Positions 53,167-62,680 are shown, counted from the stretch's first letter. The stretch is DNA of 64,000 nt from Agromyces laixinhei (GCF_006337065.1 NZ_CP040872.1:558001-622000); one strand, 5' to 3'. The notes: generated by a model from the letters alone, not told the origin. Numbers and translations are program-made.

Positions 53167-53538
53167 ATGCCGAACACCGATGACCACGCACTCTCGACCG
53201 TCGAGGCCTACCACCGGGCCTGGACGAGCGGCGACGTCGATCGAGCAATGGGCTACGTCTCGGACGACGTGCGTTGCTTCGCCCCCGACGAGAAGGTCAC
53301 CACGAAACAAGACTGGCGCGAGTACCTCACCGGTTTCGTCCCCATGTTGACCGGCGCGCCCGAGCATGCCCGCATGACCGACGGCGATCGGGTTGCGCTG
53401 TGGTACTTCCCCCAGACCGCGGTGACGACGACGACGCTCGCGAGCGAACTGTTCACGGTCCGAAACGGCCAGATCGTCGAGATCCGTCTCGCGTTCGACC
53501 GCCTCGGCTACGTGCCGCCGGAGGGGCGGCCCGCATGA
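53167..53538 (+). CDS. NTF2-like (SnoaL-type) protein
   Basis: A 123-residue cone-fold protein: STVEAYHRAWTSGDVDRAMGYVSDDVRCFAPDEK, WREYLTGFVPMLTGAP, DRVALWYFPQ and FTVRNGQIVEIRLAFDR. The family includes isomerases, cyclases and ligand-binding proteins; the activity cannot be assigned. GAAGGAG precedes ATG 53167. Its stop overlaps the TfoX-like gene start by 4 bases. With the ArsR and SRPBCC genes upstream it may form one operon of small stress or detoxification proteins. Confidence 0.87.
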   Translation: MPNTDDHALSTVEAYHRAWTSGDVDRAMGYVSDDVRCFAPDEKVTTKQDWREYLTGFVPMLTGAPEHARMTDGDRVALWYFPQTAVTTTTLASELFTVRNGQIVEIRLAFDRLGYVPPEGRPA

Positions 53539-53894
53539 CCCCGGGAACCGCGAATGCCCGCGAACTGATCGACCGGATCCGGGCGCGGCTGCCCGATGAG
53601 CATGAGCACGTGCGCGAAGTACGCATGTTCGGAACGATCGCCGTCATGATCGACGACGCCATGGCCGTCGCCGTGCACAACGACGGCGGCCTGCTCGTGC
53701 GAGTCGCTCCGGACGAAGACTCGCGGCTGCTCCAGAGCCCGGGTGCCTCCCGCGCGGAGATGGGCACCGGCCGCTCGATGGGCACGGGCTGGATCCACGT
53801 CGAGGCGAGGGTGCTCGCCGACGACGCGGCCCTCGACGGCTGGCTCGAGTGCGCGACCCGGAATCTCGCGCAGCGCGGATCCGCGCGCGGCTGA
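53535..53894 (+). CDS. TfoX N-terminal domain-like protein
   Basis: A 119-residue protein of the TfoX_N type, with ELIDRIRARLPDEHEHVREVRMFGTIAVMIDDAMAVAV, GLLVRVAPDEDSRLLQSPGASRAEMGTGRSM and GWIHVEARVLADDAALDGW. The VRxMFGxxxxMIDD and GRxMxGWI motifs are diagnostic. Single-domain members are common outside the competence regulators and are of unknown role. It is coupled to the NTF2-like gene by ATGA and ends the operon. Confidence 0.9.
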   Translation: MTPGTANARELIDRIRARLPDEHEHVREVRMFGTIAVMIDDAMAVAVHNDGGLLVRVAPDEDSRLLQSPGASRAEMGTGRSMGTGWIHVEARVLADDAALDGWLECATRNLAQRGSARG

Positions 53895-53942
53895 GCCGCA
53901 GCCGCGCCGGCAGTGGGCGCCGCAGCCGTGCCGGCAGTGGGT
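53895..53942 (+). repeat. 24-bp direct repeat (x2) after TfoX-like gene
   Basis: Two adjacent 24-bp units (53895-53918 and 53919-53942), differing at two bases, follow directly after the stop codon. Confidence 0.9.
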
Positions 53943-53984
53943 GCTCGCGTCACGGTGCAGGCGATTTCACCGTATGTCCGCTCC

Positions 53985-54802
<818 letters not shown>

Positions 54803-54806
<4 letters not shown>

Positions 54807-56023
54807 GAGACCCTCCGTCGCATGAGCAGCAGCGCGAACACCGGGCCGCCGACGAGCGCCGTGATGATGCCGACCGGCAGCTCGCGCGGGTCGAAGAGCG
54901 TGCGCGCGGCGGTGTCGGCCCAGACGAGGAACAGGGCGCCCGCGAGCGCCGACAACGGCAACAGCGCACGGTGGCGGGAGCCCACGAGCAGGCGCACCCC
55001 GTGCGGCAGGATCAGGCCGACGAAGCCGATCGAGCCGCTCACCGCCACGAGCGCGCCCGTGAGCAGCGCCGTGCCGCCGAGCAGGAGCACCCGGCTGCGA
55101 CCGACGTGCACACCGAGAGCGGATGCCGCGGCGTCGCCGAAGGCGAAGGCGTCGAGCGTGCGGGCGCTCGCGATGAGCGGAATGCCGATGGCGACGAGCG
55201 CGCCGCCGGCGATCGCCACCGACGCCCAGTCGGTGCCGGCGAGCGAGCCGAGCAGCCAGTTCAGGATCTCGCGGTAGCTGTCGCCGGTGGCGCTCCAGAA
55301 GATGACGAGGCTCGTGATCGCGCCGAACATCGACGAGACGGCGAGGCCTGCGAGCACCGTGCGGGTGGGCGAGAGCGGGTTGCCCGCGAGCCCGCCGCCC
55401 GATGCTCGGCCGGCCGCGCCGGCGAGGGCGAGCGTCGCGACGAGGGCGGCGAGGGCGCCGGCGAACGCCGCGACCGGAAGCAGCAGGCCGACGCCGAGCA
55501 CGATCACGACGACCGCGCCGACCGAGGCGCCCGACGAGAGGCCGAGCAGGTAGGGGTCTGCGAGCGGGTTGCGCGTGAGTGCCTGCATGACGGCGCCGCA
55601 GATGGCGAGTCCGGCGCCGACCGCGGCGGCGGTGAGCACGCGGGGCATCCGCAGCTCCCAGACGATGCCGTCGCGGAGCGGGGTGAGCGTGGGCTCGCCG
55701 AGCCCGAGGTGCGCGAGCACGCTCGCGACGACGTCGGTAGGCGCGAGCCCGGCGGGGCCGATGGTGACGGCCGCGATGACGGATGCCGCGAGCAGCGCTC
55801 CGAGCGCGACGGCCCACAGCGCCGTGCGCACGCCGCGAGCCGGCGGGGTGCGAGCGGCGTGAGGCGCGGCAGGCGGTGGAGGGCTGACCCGCTGGGCCTC
55901 CTCGACCCGGTGCCCCTCCTCGACCGGCTGGGCCTCGTCGACCCGCTGGGCCTCCTCGACCCGGTGCGCCTCCTCGACCGGCTGGGCCCCGTCGACCCGC
56001 TGGGCCCCGTCGACCGGCTTCAT
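54803..56023 (-). CDS. FecCD-family permease, candidate F420-0 importer
   Basis: A 406-residue permease with about nine or ten helices and FecCD landmarks: RMPRVLTAAAVGAGLAICGAVMQALTRNPLADPYLLGLSSGAS, RTVLAGLAVSSMFGAITSLVIF, GSIGFVGLILPHGVRLLVG and ELPVGIITALVGGPVFALLL. The first ~45 residues are seven copies of a 6-residue unit (EEAQRV type) in front of the first helix; normal relatives lack this. It overlaps the binding protein stop by one base and the ATPase start by 4, so the three are co-translated. Confidence 0.87.
55886..56011 (-). repeat. 18-bp tandem repeat (x7) at start of permease gene
   Basis: Seven units encode [DE][GE][AG][QH][RP]V hexapeptides at residues 5-46. Confidence 0.9.
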
Positions 56024-57051
56024 CAGCCGAGCCCGCCGAGGCTGCCGAGTTGCTCGACGAGCGATGCGACGGCGCCGACGTTGCGCACGCCGGCCTCGGT
56101 CGCGGGGAAGTCGATCACGAGGTATCGCTGCGCCTGCACCGCGGGCAATGCCGCGGTCGCCGCGCTCGACTCGAGGTGTGCGATCTTCTGCTCTGCCGTG
56201 TTCCACGCAGCATCGACGAGCACGATCACGTCGGGATTCGCGTCGACGATCGCCTCCCAGCCCATCGAGGTCCAGGTGTCCTCGACGTCGGCGGCGATGT
56301 TCTCGAGGCCCGCGGCCTGCATGATCATCTGCGGCGCGCCGATGCCGGCCCCGACGTACGGGGTGTCGGAGCCCGAGCTGTACCAGAGCGCCGTGAGACC
56401 CTCGGTGTTCGGCTCGATCGCCGCGAGCTCGGTGCGCTGCGACGAGACGAGGTCGGCCGCGACATCCGGAACGCCGAAGATCTCGCCCGCCTCTTCGAAC
56501 TCGCGGAAGACCTCGTCGAAGGTGAGCGGGTGCGGCATGTAGCCCTCGCTCTTGCATGCGGCAGGGGCAACGTAGCTCGCGACGCCGAGCTTCGCGAGCG
56601 TCTCGCGATCGCCCGCGCCCTCGGCCGAGAGGTTCGACTCCCAGCCGGCGAACACGAGGTCGGGTTCCGCCGCGAGCGTGACCTCGTGCGATGGCACCTT
56701 GTCGGAGAGCGACTCGATGCCGGATGCCGCATCGGCGAGCGCTTCGGGCACGGGGCCATCGCTGAAGGCCGAGCCGACGATGCGGTCTTCGAGACCGAGT
56801 GCCAGCATCAGTTCGAGCGTCGAGGACTTGATCGTCACGACGCGCTCGGGCGCCGCTTCGAAGGTGACCTCGGTGCCGCAGTTGTCGATGGTGAGGGGGA
56901 ACGCGGCGCTTCCGGCGCTTCCGGCGCTGCCTGCGTCGGATGGCCCGCCCCCGGCGCCCGCAGCCCCTGTGCTCGCGCAACCCGCGAGCAGCAGCGCTGC
57001 GACGCAGGCAATGCCCGCTGGGAGATGGGCGTGGACACGGTGCGTGGGCAT
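56023..57051 (-). CDS. ABC transporter substrate-binding lipoprotein, candidate F420-0 binding protein
   Basis: A 342-residue periplasmic-binding-protein-fold lipoprotein. GGAGG precedes ATG 57051; the lipobox is LLLAGC (Cys25), followed by a Gly/Ser/Ala linker. The mature fold shows CGTEVTFEAAPERVVTIKSSTLELMLALGLEDRIVG, AAEPDLVFAGWESNLSAEG, SLTALWYSSGSD and DANPDVIVLVDAAWNTAEQK. These fit the metal-chelate/cofactor (class III) group. Its position right after cofD, 105 bp away on the same strand, supports a cofactor F420-0 ligand over a siderophore; this is an inference from gene order. Confidence 0.83.
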   Translation of the reverse strand: MPTHRVHAHLPAGIACVAALLLAGCASTGAAGAGGGPSDAGSAGSAGSAAFPLTIDNCGTEVTFEAAPERVVTIKSSTLELMLALGLEDRIVGSAFSDGPVPEALADAASGIESLSDKVPSHEVTLAAEPDLVFAGWESNLSAEGAGDRETLAKLGVASYVAPAACKSEGYMPHPLTFDEVFREFEEAGEIFGVPDVAADLVSSQRTELAAIEPNTEGLTALWYSSGSDTPYVGAGIGAPQMIMQAAGLENIAADVEDTWTSMGWEAIVDANPDVIVLVDAAWNTAEQKIAHLESSAATAALPAVQAQRYLVIDFPATEAGVRNVGAVASLVEQLGSLGGLG

Positions 57052-57120
57052 GAGGCCTCCGGGAGTGCGTGCGAACGGATCCGACGAGGTCGGCGACACA
57101 CAGCCCAATCCCGGGCCATC

Positions 57121-57149
57121 ACGACCGGTGAAAGCCCACCGGCGGTCGT
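57121..57149 (-). terminator. Hairpin between cofD and the binding protein gene
   Basis: ACGACCGCCGGTG pairs with CACCGGTCGT around a 6-base loop, 8 bases after the cofD stop. It could end cofD transcripts partially or stabilise the mRNA. Confidence 0.45.
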
Positions 57150-57156
57150 TCACATC

Positions 57157-58362
57157 CTAACCTCTGCGGCGCAGGGCTGTGCCGAGATCGATGGCCGCAC
57201 CGGCGAGGGCTGCGGAGGTGTCGAGGTCGCGCATCCAGAGCGGCACGGATGCCGCGGTGAGCCCGATCGACTCGAGCGACGGGAGCGCCGCGGCATCCGC
57301 GTCGTCGACGAGCCAGCCGTCGAGCAGGCCACCGGTCGACCTCGCGCCGTAGTGGCGTCCGACCGCCTCGGCACTCGTCTCGACGCCGATGACGGGCAGG
57401 CACGCGTCGGCCATGCCGCGCACGACCTTGCCGCCGATGATCGGCGAAACGCCGACGACGGGTGCCGAGGTCTCGGCGAGCGCCCGGCGGATGCCGGGGA
57501 CGGCGAGGATCGTGCCGATCGAGACGACGGGGTTCGATGGCGCCAGGAGCACGAGGTCGGCCCCGACGATCGCCTCGACGACGCCGGGTGCCGGACGTGC
57601 CGTCTCGATATTCCGCTGGCGGAATGCGATTGCAGGGAGCGCAGCGCGATACCGCGTCCACCACTCCTGGAAGTGCAGTTCGCGCTCGCCGTCGAGTCTG
57701 TCGGGGTCGGCCACCTCGACGTAGGTGTCGACCTCGGTGTCGGTCGCCGGGAGCAGGCGCACGCCGAGCGGCCAGCGCTGCTGCAGGCGGTGGGCGACCT
57801 CCGACGGTGTCGCCCCCTCGCGGAGCCAGGCTGTGCGAGCGAGGTGGGTGCCGAGGTCGAGGTCGCCGAGGGTGAACCACGGCCAGCCGACGCCCCACTC
57901 GCGGAGCTCTGCGGCAACGCGTTCCGTCTCGCCCGCCCGGCCCCATCCGCGCTCGGTGTCGTTGACGCCCGCGAGCGAATAGAGCAACGAGTCGAAGTCG
58001 GGCATGAGGCGTACCCCGGCGAGCCAGAGGTCGTCGCCGGTGTTCACGACCACGCTGATGTCGGGTGCGTTGGGTGCGTTGGGTGCGTTGGGTGCGTTGG
58101 TTGCGTTGGTTGCGTTGGTTGCGTTGGTTGCGTTGGTTGCGTTGGGTGCGTCGGTTGCGTCGGGTGTGCCGGGTGCGTCGGGTGTGCCGGGTGCGTTGCG
58201 TGTGCCGGGTGCGTTGCGTGCGCCGGGTGCGTCGGTTGCGCCTGATGTGCCGGGTGCGCCGGGTACGTCGGCAACGCCGGCACGGCGCCGCGCGCATTCC
58301 TCGCGCACGCCTCGCACGAAACGCGCGCCTCCGACTCCGCCCGCAAGCACCGTGATCGCCAC
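57157..58362 (-). CDS. cofD: 2-phospho-L-lactate transferase with a large low-complexity insertion
   Basis: CofD (FbiA) moves the phospholactyl or phosphoenolpyruvyl group onto Fo to give F420-0 or its dehydro form. Family motifs: ITVLAGGVGGARFVRGV at the start, ISVVVNTGDDLWLAGVRLMPDFDSLLYSLAG, RGWGRAGETE, LGDLDLGTHL, APSNPVVSIGTILAVPGI and SPIIGGKVVRGMA. Relatives are about 325 residues. This one is 401 because ~72 residues of P-G-A-P-G-T and N-A-T/N-A-P repeats sit between the first strand and the ISVVVN strand, a position that should be a short surface connection. The GTG start has TAGCGT 6 bases upstream. It lies just upstream of the candidate F420-0 transporter. Confidence 0.94.
   Translation of the reverse strand: MAITVLAGGVGGARFVRGVREECARRRAGVADVPGAPGTSGATDAPGARNAPGTRNAPGTPDAPGTPDATDAPNATNATNATNATNATNAPNAPNAPNAPDISVVVNTGDDLWLAGVRLMPDFDSLLYSLAGVNDTERGWGRAGETERVAAELREWGVGWPWFTLGDLDLGTHLARTAWLREGATPSEVAHRLQQRWPLGVRLLPATDTEVDTYVEVADPDRLDGERELHFQEWWTRYRAALPAIAFRQRNIETARPAPGVVEAIVGADLVLLAPSNPVVSIGTILAVPGIRRALAETSAPVVGVSPIIGGKVVRGMADACLPVIGVETSAEAVGRHYGARSTGGLLDGWLVDDADAAALPSLESIGLTAASVPLWMRDLDTSAALAGAAIDLGTALRRRG
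58062..58262 (-). repeat. 9- and 15-bp-type tandem repeats inserted in cofD
   Basis: GGTTGCGTT (five copies of NAT) and GGGTGCGTT (NAP) 9-bp units, then GTGCCGGGTGCGTCG-type units, seen on the plus strand, encode the low-complexity insert of CofD. Confidence 0.9.
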
Positions 58363-58368
58363 GTTGCA

Positions 58369-58374
58369 ACGCTA
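58369..58374 (-). promoter_or_regulatory. -10 element (TAGCGT) for leaderless cofD
   Basis: Minus-strand TAGCGT, 6 bases before GTG 58362. Confidence 0.5.
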
Positions 58375-58521
58375 CAGCCGGCCGCACGCGGGCATGACGA
58401 TGGAGCGTACACGCGACCGTGGACAGCGCGTGGCCGCAAGCGAGCTGCGCAGAGCCGCGCGAACTCACCACACGTGCGCGCTCGAACCGGCCTGCACCGC
58501 GCAGCGCGTGAACAAGTACCG

Positions 58522-59976
58522 TCAGGCGGCGACGCTGACGTCAGGCCCGCCCGTGTCAGTCGGGAGGCTGAACCGCGCCTTGCCGCCGAGGCGCGGAACC
58601 CGGCCGGGGTCGATGTGCGGGGGCGGGATGAACCACACCGCAGTGGCATCGGCTTGGATGTGCCAGCCTTCGCGGTGTATTCGGTGGTGGCAGTAGCTGC
58701 AGAGCATGACGCCGTTGTTCAGATCGGTGGGGCCCGCGTCGCGGTGCCACCACCTGATGTGGTGGGCCTCGACATAGCCGATGTTCTGCCCGCACGAAGC
58801 GCAGCCGCCGTCGCGTTCGGCGAGTGCGAGTCGTTGTGCTCTGGTGAAACTGCGGGCCGCGCGACCGACGTCGAGGGGGAGGCTCTCTCGGCCGAGGACG
58901 GCGGGGATGAGGTCGGCGTCGGCGGCCAGCCGCCTCGCCGTGCCGGCCGAGATCGGTTGATCGAGTCCGTCGATGGTGGCGTGGCCGAGCCCATCGAGCA
59001 GGGCATCGAGGTTCATGCGCACGACCACCGTGGTCTTCGCCAGCGGAGGGAGGGTGCTTCGGCAGCCGAGGGTGTGCCGGGCGAGCGCGGCGAGCGCATC
59101 GGCCTGGATCTGCGGAATGGTGCGCTCATCTTCGACCACGGGCTCGGCCGCCGCGGCGGCGGTGCCGTCAGTACCGGCACGGGCACCCGCGGCGCCGAGG
59201 TCGCGGCGATGAAGCACGTCGGTGACGAGTGCTTCGATCGCGGCCTTGATGGGGGCAGCGGTCTCGGAGTCGAGGCGCGCGTGCAGGTGCACCATGCCAT
59301 TGCCCAGTTCGCGGATGGTCAGCGATCGGTCGTGTCTGAGCTGTTCTTCGCGGGGTTCGACGCCATCGGCATCGAGCCGCGCTTCAGCCTCGCGCACTCC
59401 GCGAAGCAGTGTCTCGAGCGGCACCTGGCCGGCCAGCCCCACGAGCGCCTGCTCGGTCACGTGCATGAGGGACGGGTCTGCGCGCAGCGAGACTCGATCG
59501 AGCATGGAGGTGATCGCCGAAGCCGCGTCGAGGCTGATCTGCGCGTGCTCGAGCGCGTCGGCGACATGCGGGTGCTTCGACGGGATGCGCCCGCCGGTGA
59601 ATGAGGCTCGTTCGGCGGTCGCAGTGCCGACCGCGATCAGTTTCGCCGCGTCGCCGCGGGTCGACCCGGTGGATGCTGCGATCAATCGCACAGAGTTGTG
59701 GAACCCTTGCTTCTTCGCCAGCCCGATCTCACCGAACTCCCGATCGGAGCGGCGCGCGACTTCGGCTGCGACCCGGGCCAGCAGCGCGTCGGCATCGCGG
59801 CGCGCCTTCGCGATCAGGTCGGTGATCTGCACGAGGCCGGAGTCGCTCATCTGTTCGACCTGCATCTGCACGCCGCCGGTCGCGGCGCCGAACGCGGGCT
59901 GGCTGCCGGCCCAAGCCGACCGCAACGCGTCGAGGTCGCGCTCGAGCGATGCGAGCGGGTGCGGCGTACCTTCCAT
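58522..59976 (-). CDS. DUF222/HNH endonuclease domain protein
   Basis: A 484-residue protein. Residues ~40-350 are the helical DUF222 (13E12-type) region (AKLIAVGTATAERA, ISLDAASAITSML, DALAALARHTLG, TTVVVRMNLDAL). The HNH nuclease motif is near 400-450: CASCGQNIGYVEAHHIRWW, DLNNGVMLC and HHRIHREGW, with four cysteines for structural zinc. This family is multicopy in Microbacteriaceae and mycobacteria (13E12 repeats); its role is unsettled. The start is ATG 59976. No mobile-element ends are visible around it. Confidence 0.92.
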   Translation of the reverse strand: MEGTPHPLASLERDLDALRSAWAGSQPAFGAATGGVQMQVEQMSDSGLVQITDLIAKARRDADALLARVAAEVARRSDREFGEIGLAKKQGFHNSVRLIAASTGSTRGDAAKLIAVGTATAERASFTGGRIPSKHPHVADALEHAQISLDAASAITSMLDRVSLRADPSLMHVTEQALVGLAGQVPLETLLRGVREAEARLDADGVEPREEQLRHDRSLTIRELGNGMVHLHARLDSETAAPIKAAIEALVTDVLHRRDLGAAGARAGTDGTAAAAAEPVVEDERTIPQIQADALAALARHTLGCRSTLPPLAKTTVVVRMNLDALLDGLGHATIDGLDQPISAGTARRLAADADLIPAVLGRESLPLDVGRAARSFTRAQRLALAERDGGCASCGQNIGYVEAHHIRWWHRDAGPTDLNNGVMLCSYCHHRIHREGWHIQADATAVWFIPPPHIDPGRVPRLGGKARFSLPTDTGGPDVSVAA

Positions 59977-60150
59977 GCTTGAATTCTGCCTGCAGCCACC
60001 GACATTGGACCGACCGCTCGATTGGCGTCGCGATCAGGGAAATCTCCTGTGGAGAACTCTCCAGATCCACTGCCTGTGGAGGACGAGTCGTGTGCGCGGG
60101 AGCGGTCGGCGCCGAGAGAACTGGCGTTCCGGCCGCGACGGGGCCACGAT

Positions 60151-60396
60151 GGAACGCACAGCGCAGCACAGCACAGCAACACGAAGCACACCACAGCAAC
60201 GCGAAGCACAGCACAGCAACACGAAGCACAGCACAGCAACACGAAGCACAGCACAGCAACACGAAGCACACCACAGCAACACGAAGCACACCACAGCAAC
60301 ACGAAGCACACCACAGCAACGCGAAGCACACCACAGCAACGCGAAGCACACCACAGCAACGCGAAGCAGAGCACCGCACCGGCGCGGGAGGCCACA
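60151..60396 (+). promoter_or_regulatory. T-free 246-nt leader of the EF-G2 gene
   Basis: Not one T occurs between 60151 and the A of the start codon at 60396. The mRNA leader would therefore have no U, almost no possibility of A-U or G-U pairing and no stop codon in any frame. The ribosome site GGGAG is 6 bases before the ATG. A promoter must lie further upstream, between 59977 and 60150. Confidence 0.7.
60163..60370 (+). repeat. 20-bp tandem repeat array (nine full units)
   Basis: Nine consecutive 20-bp units run from 60181 to 60360, consensus ACGAAGCACACCACAGCAAC with A/G at position 1 and CC or GC in the middle. They are flanked by partial units on both sides. Confidence 0.95.
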
Positions 60397-62444
60397 TGAA
60401 CTCGGCATCGACCCCGACCCACCGGACCGTCGCCCTCGTGGGCGCCGCGGGATCCGGCAAGACGACCCTGCTCGAAGCGCTGCTGCTGCGTGCCGGCGCG
60501 ATCCCGCGGGCGGGCAGCGTCGAGCAGGGCACCACGACCGGTGACCACGAGCCCGAGGAGATCGCGCGAGGCATGACCCTCGGGCTCTCCCTCGCCCACT
60601 TCGGCTGGGCAGCGACCGACGGCACCGAGCACACCCTCACGTTCGCCGACGCACCGGGGCATCCGGATTTCGTGGGCGGGCTCGACACCGCGCTGGCGGT
60701 GGCGGATGTCGCGGCGCTGACCGTGAGCGCGGTCGACGGCGTGACGCCGGGCACCCGCTTCGCCTCGGCCGCGGCGCGGGCGGCAGGCGTGCCGCTCATC
60801 GTCGTCATCAGCCAGGAGGACAAGGCGCGAGCCGACTTCCATCGGGTGCTCGATGAGCTGCGCGCCGTATACGGCGATCGCCTCGCGCCGCTCGAGCTGC
60901 CGCTCGGCGAGGAGCACGACTTCACCGCGCTCGCCGACGTGCTCAGCGAGCAGGCCCTCGTGTACGACGAGGCGGGGCGTCATCATGACGAGCCGCTTCC
61001 GCCCGGCGCCGAGGCGGAAGAACATCGGATGCACGTCGACGTGACCGAGGAGATCGTCTCGCACGACGACGAGCAGCTCGAGGCATACCTCGACGGCAGG
61101 GAGCCCGCGGCATCCGACCTGCAACGAACCCTCGCGCGCGAGGTCGCGACCGGCGAGGCGATCCCGGTGGTCGTCTGCTCCGCCGTGACCGGCACGGGCG
61201 TCGACCGGGTCGCCGACCTCGTCTGCGCCCTGGCGCCGACGGCGCAGGCCCACGACAGCCGGATCGTGATGGGCACCGCAGAGGTCGCGGTGGCCCCGAA
61301 CCCCGACGGTGAGACGCTCGTGCACGTCTTTCGCACCGTCACCGATCCGTTCGTCGGGCAGGTCTCGATGTTCAAGGTGCTCTCGGGCGTCGTGCACCCG
61401 AGCGACCGGCTGCACAACGCCACGACCGGGGCCGACGAGCGACTGCACGGGCTGTTCCGGCTGCGCGGCGCCGAGCACCTGCCCGCCGACGTGCTGCGCG
61501 CCGGTGACGTCGGCGCGGTCGCCAAGCTCACGGGATCGCCGTCGGGAACCCTGCTGTGGACGCGCACGAACGGCAGGGCCGAACCGGCGCCCCTGCCGCA
61601 CCGCGAACCCGTATTCGCGGCGAGCCTGACCCCGGTCACGCAGTCCGACGACGAGAAGCTCATGGCCTCGCTCGCCCGCATCGTCGCCGAAGACCCGACC
61701 CTCGTCATCGATCGCACCGGGGGTGCTGCGATCCTCCGTGGCCTCGGCGACGCGCACATCGACGTCGCCGTCGAGCGACTCGCCCGCGTGTTCGGCGTGC
61801 ACGTCACGACCGGGCCCGCGCCGATCGCCTATCGCGAGACCATCATGGGCCGGGCCGAGGTCGAGGGCCGGCTGAAGAAGCAGTCGGGCGGTCACGGGCA
61901 GTTCGCCGTCGTGCAACTGCGGGTCTCGCCGCTGCCGACAGGCGGCGGCTTCGAATTCATCGACTCCGTGGTCGGCGGAGCGGTGCCGCGTTCTTACATC
62001 CCGGCCGTCGAGAAGGGCGCGCGCGACGCCCTGGCCGCGGGCGGACCGCAGGGGCATCCCGTCGTGGACCTGCGAGTCGAGCTGGTCGACGGCAAGTCGC
62101 ACTCGGTGGACTCGTCGGACATGGCGTTCCGCACGGCGGCGTCGATCGGGGTGAAGGCGGCGCTCGCCGAGGCGGGCACGGTACTGCTCGAGCCCGTGTC
62201 GCTCGTGACGGTCACGGTGCCAGGCGAGCTGCAGGGCGCGGTGCTGACCGATCTGTCGGGTCGTCGCGGGCGCGTCGGCGCCACGGAGGTCGCCGCCGAC
62301 GAGCGTGCCCGCATCATCGCCTCCGTGCCCGAGGCGGAGCTCGGCAAGTACGTGCTCGATCTGCGCTCGATCACGGGGGGCCGCGCCGAACTGACGATCA
62401 CCCCCGACCACTACGCGAGGATGCCGGGCAGCGCGAAGGGGTGA
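60396..62444 (+). CDS. fusA2: Elongation factor G-like protein (EF-G2)
   Basis: A 682-residue translational GTPase of the EF-G2 type found in actinobacteria beside the main EF-G. G1 is VGAAGSGKTTLLEAL, G2 Thr in RGMTLGLSLA, G3 DAPGHPDF. G4, normally [NT]KxD, aligns as SQED (VISQEDKARADF), so guanine recognition may be altered. Domain II (TVTDPFVGQVSMFKVLSG), domain IV (YRETIMGRAEVEGRLKKQSGGHGQFAVV) and domain V (LSGRRGRVGATEV) are present. In mycobacteria the EF-G2 protein binds ribosomes but shows little translocation activity. It is preceded by the T-free repeat leader. Confidence 0.9.
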   Translation: MNSASTPTHRTVALVGAAGSGKTTLLEALLLRAGAIPRAGSVEQGTTTGDHEPEEIARGMTLGLSLAHFGWAATDGTEHTLTFADAPGHPDFVGGLDTALAVADVAALTVSAVDGVTPGTRFASAAARAAGVPLIVVISQEDKARADFHRVLDELRAVYGDRLAPLELPLGEEHDFTALADVLSEQALVYDEAGRHHDEPLPPGAEAEEHRMHVDVTEEIVSHDDEQLEAYLDGREPAASDLQRTLAREVATGEAIPVVVCSAVTGTGVDRVADLVCALAPTAQAHDSRIVMGTAEVAVAPNPDGETLVHVFRTVTDPFVGQVSMFKVLSGVVHPSDRLHNATTGADERLHGLFRLRGAEHLPADVLRAGDVGAVAKLTGSPSGTLLWTRTNGRAEPAPLPHREPVFAASLTPVTQSDDEKLMASLARIVAEDPTLVIDRTGGAAILRGLGDAHIDVAVERLARVFGVHVTTGPAPIAYRETIMGRAEVEGRLKKQSGGHGQFAVVQLRVSPLPTGGGFEFIDSVVGGAVPRSYIPAVEKGARDALAAGGPQGHPVVDLRVELVDGKSHSVDSSDMAFRTAASIGVKAALAEAGTVLLEPVSLVTVTVPGELQGAVLTDLSGRRGRVGATEVAADERARIIASVPEAELGKYVLDLRSITGGRAELTITPDHYARMPGSAKG

Positions 62445-62603
62445 CGGGCGCTCTCGACAGCTGGTGGTCGACGGAAGCCACGCGTGCTCGGTTGATGAGC
62501 GCGGCGTGATTCAGGTCGACATCGTCGAGACCCGGTGCATCGTGTCGAATGCGTACGCCGGGCCGGCAAGCGACGCTGACGAACGACGTTCGATCGCGAA
62601 CCA

Positions 62604-62632
62604 TTGACCTCTCATTGTGTGACCGCTAACAT
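62604..62632 (+). promoter_or_regulatory. Promoter of the LamG/glycosidase gene
   Basis: TTGACC (62604-62609), a 17-base spacer and TAACAT (62627-62632) form the clearest sigma-70-type promoter in the window, 48 bases before the ATG. AAGGAG follows at 62670. Confidence 0.7.
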
Positions 62633-62680
62633 TCCGAGGACAGCTTTCCGGCGCGGACGCCGGGCCGAACAAGGAGTGCA

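Noticed and set aside
57061..57200. FMN- or cobalamin-riboswitch-like stretch (GGTGAAAGCCCACCGGCGGTC on the plus strand)
   Set aside because: One arm resembles the FMN element, but the remaining conserved helices are missing, it would point into the antisense of cofD, and the minus-strand leader of the binding protein is too short for a B12 riboswitch. A simple hairpin is enough.
58522..59976. Homing or mobile element around the HNH gene
   Set aside because: DUF222-HNH genes are multicopy chromosomal genes in this group; no terminal repeats, intron or intein boundaries were seen.
60163..60370. CRISPR array
   Set aside because: The 20-bp units are directly adjacent with no spacers and no cas genes are near.
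59949..60395. N-terminal extension of EF-G2 into the repeat tract
   Set aside because: The frame is open only because the tract has no T. The family starts near ATG 60396, which has its own ribosome site.
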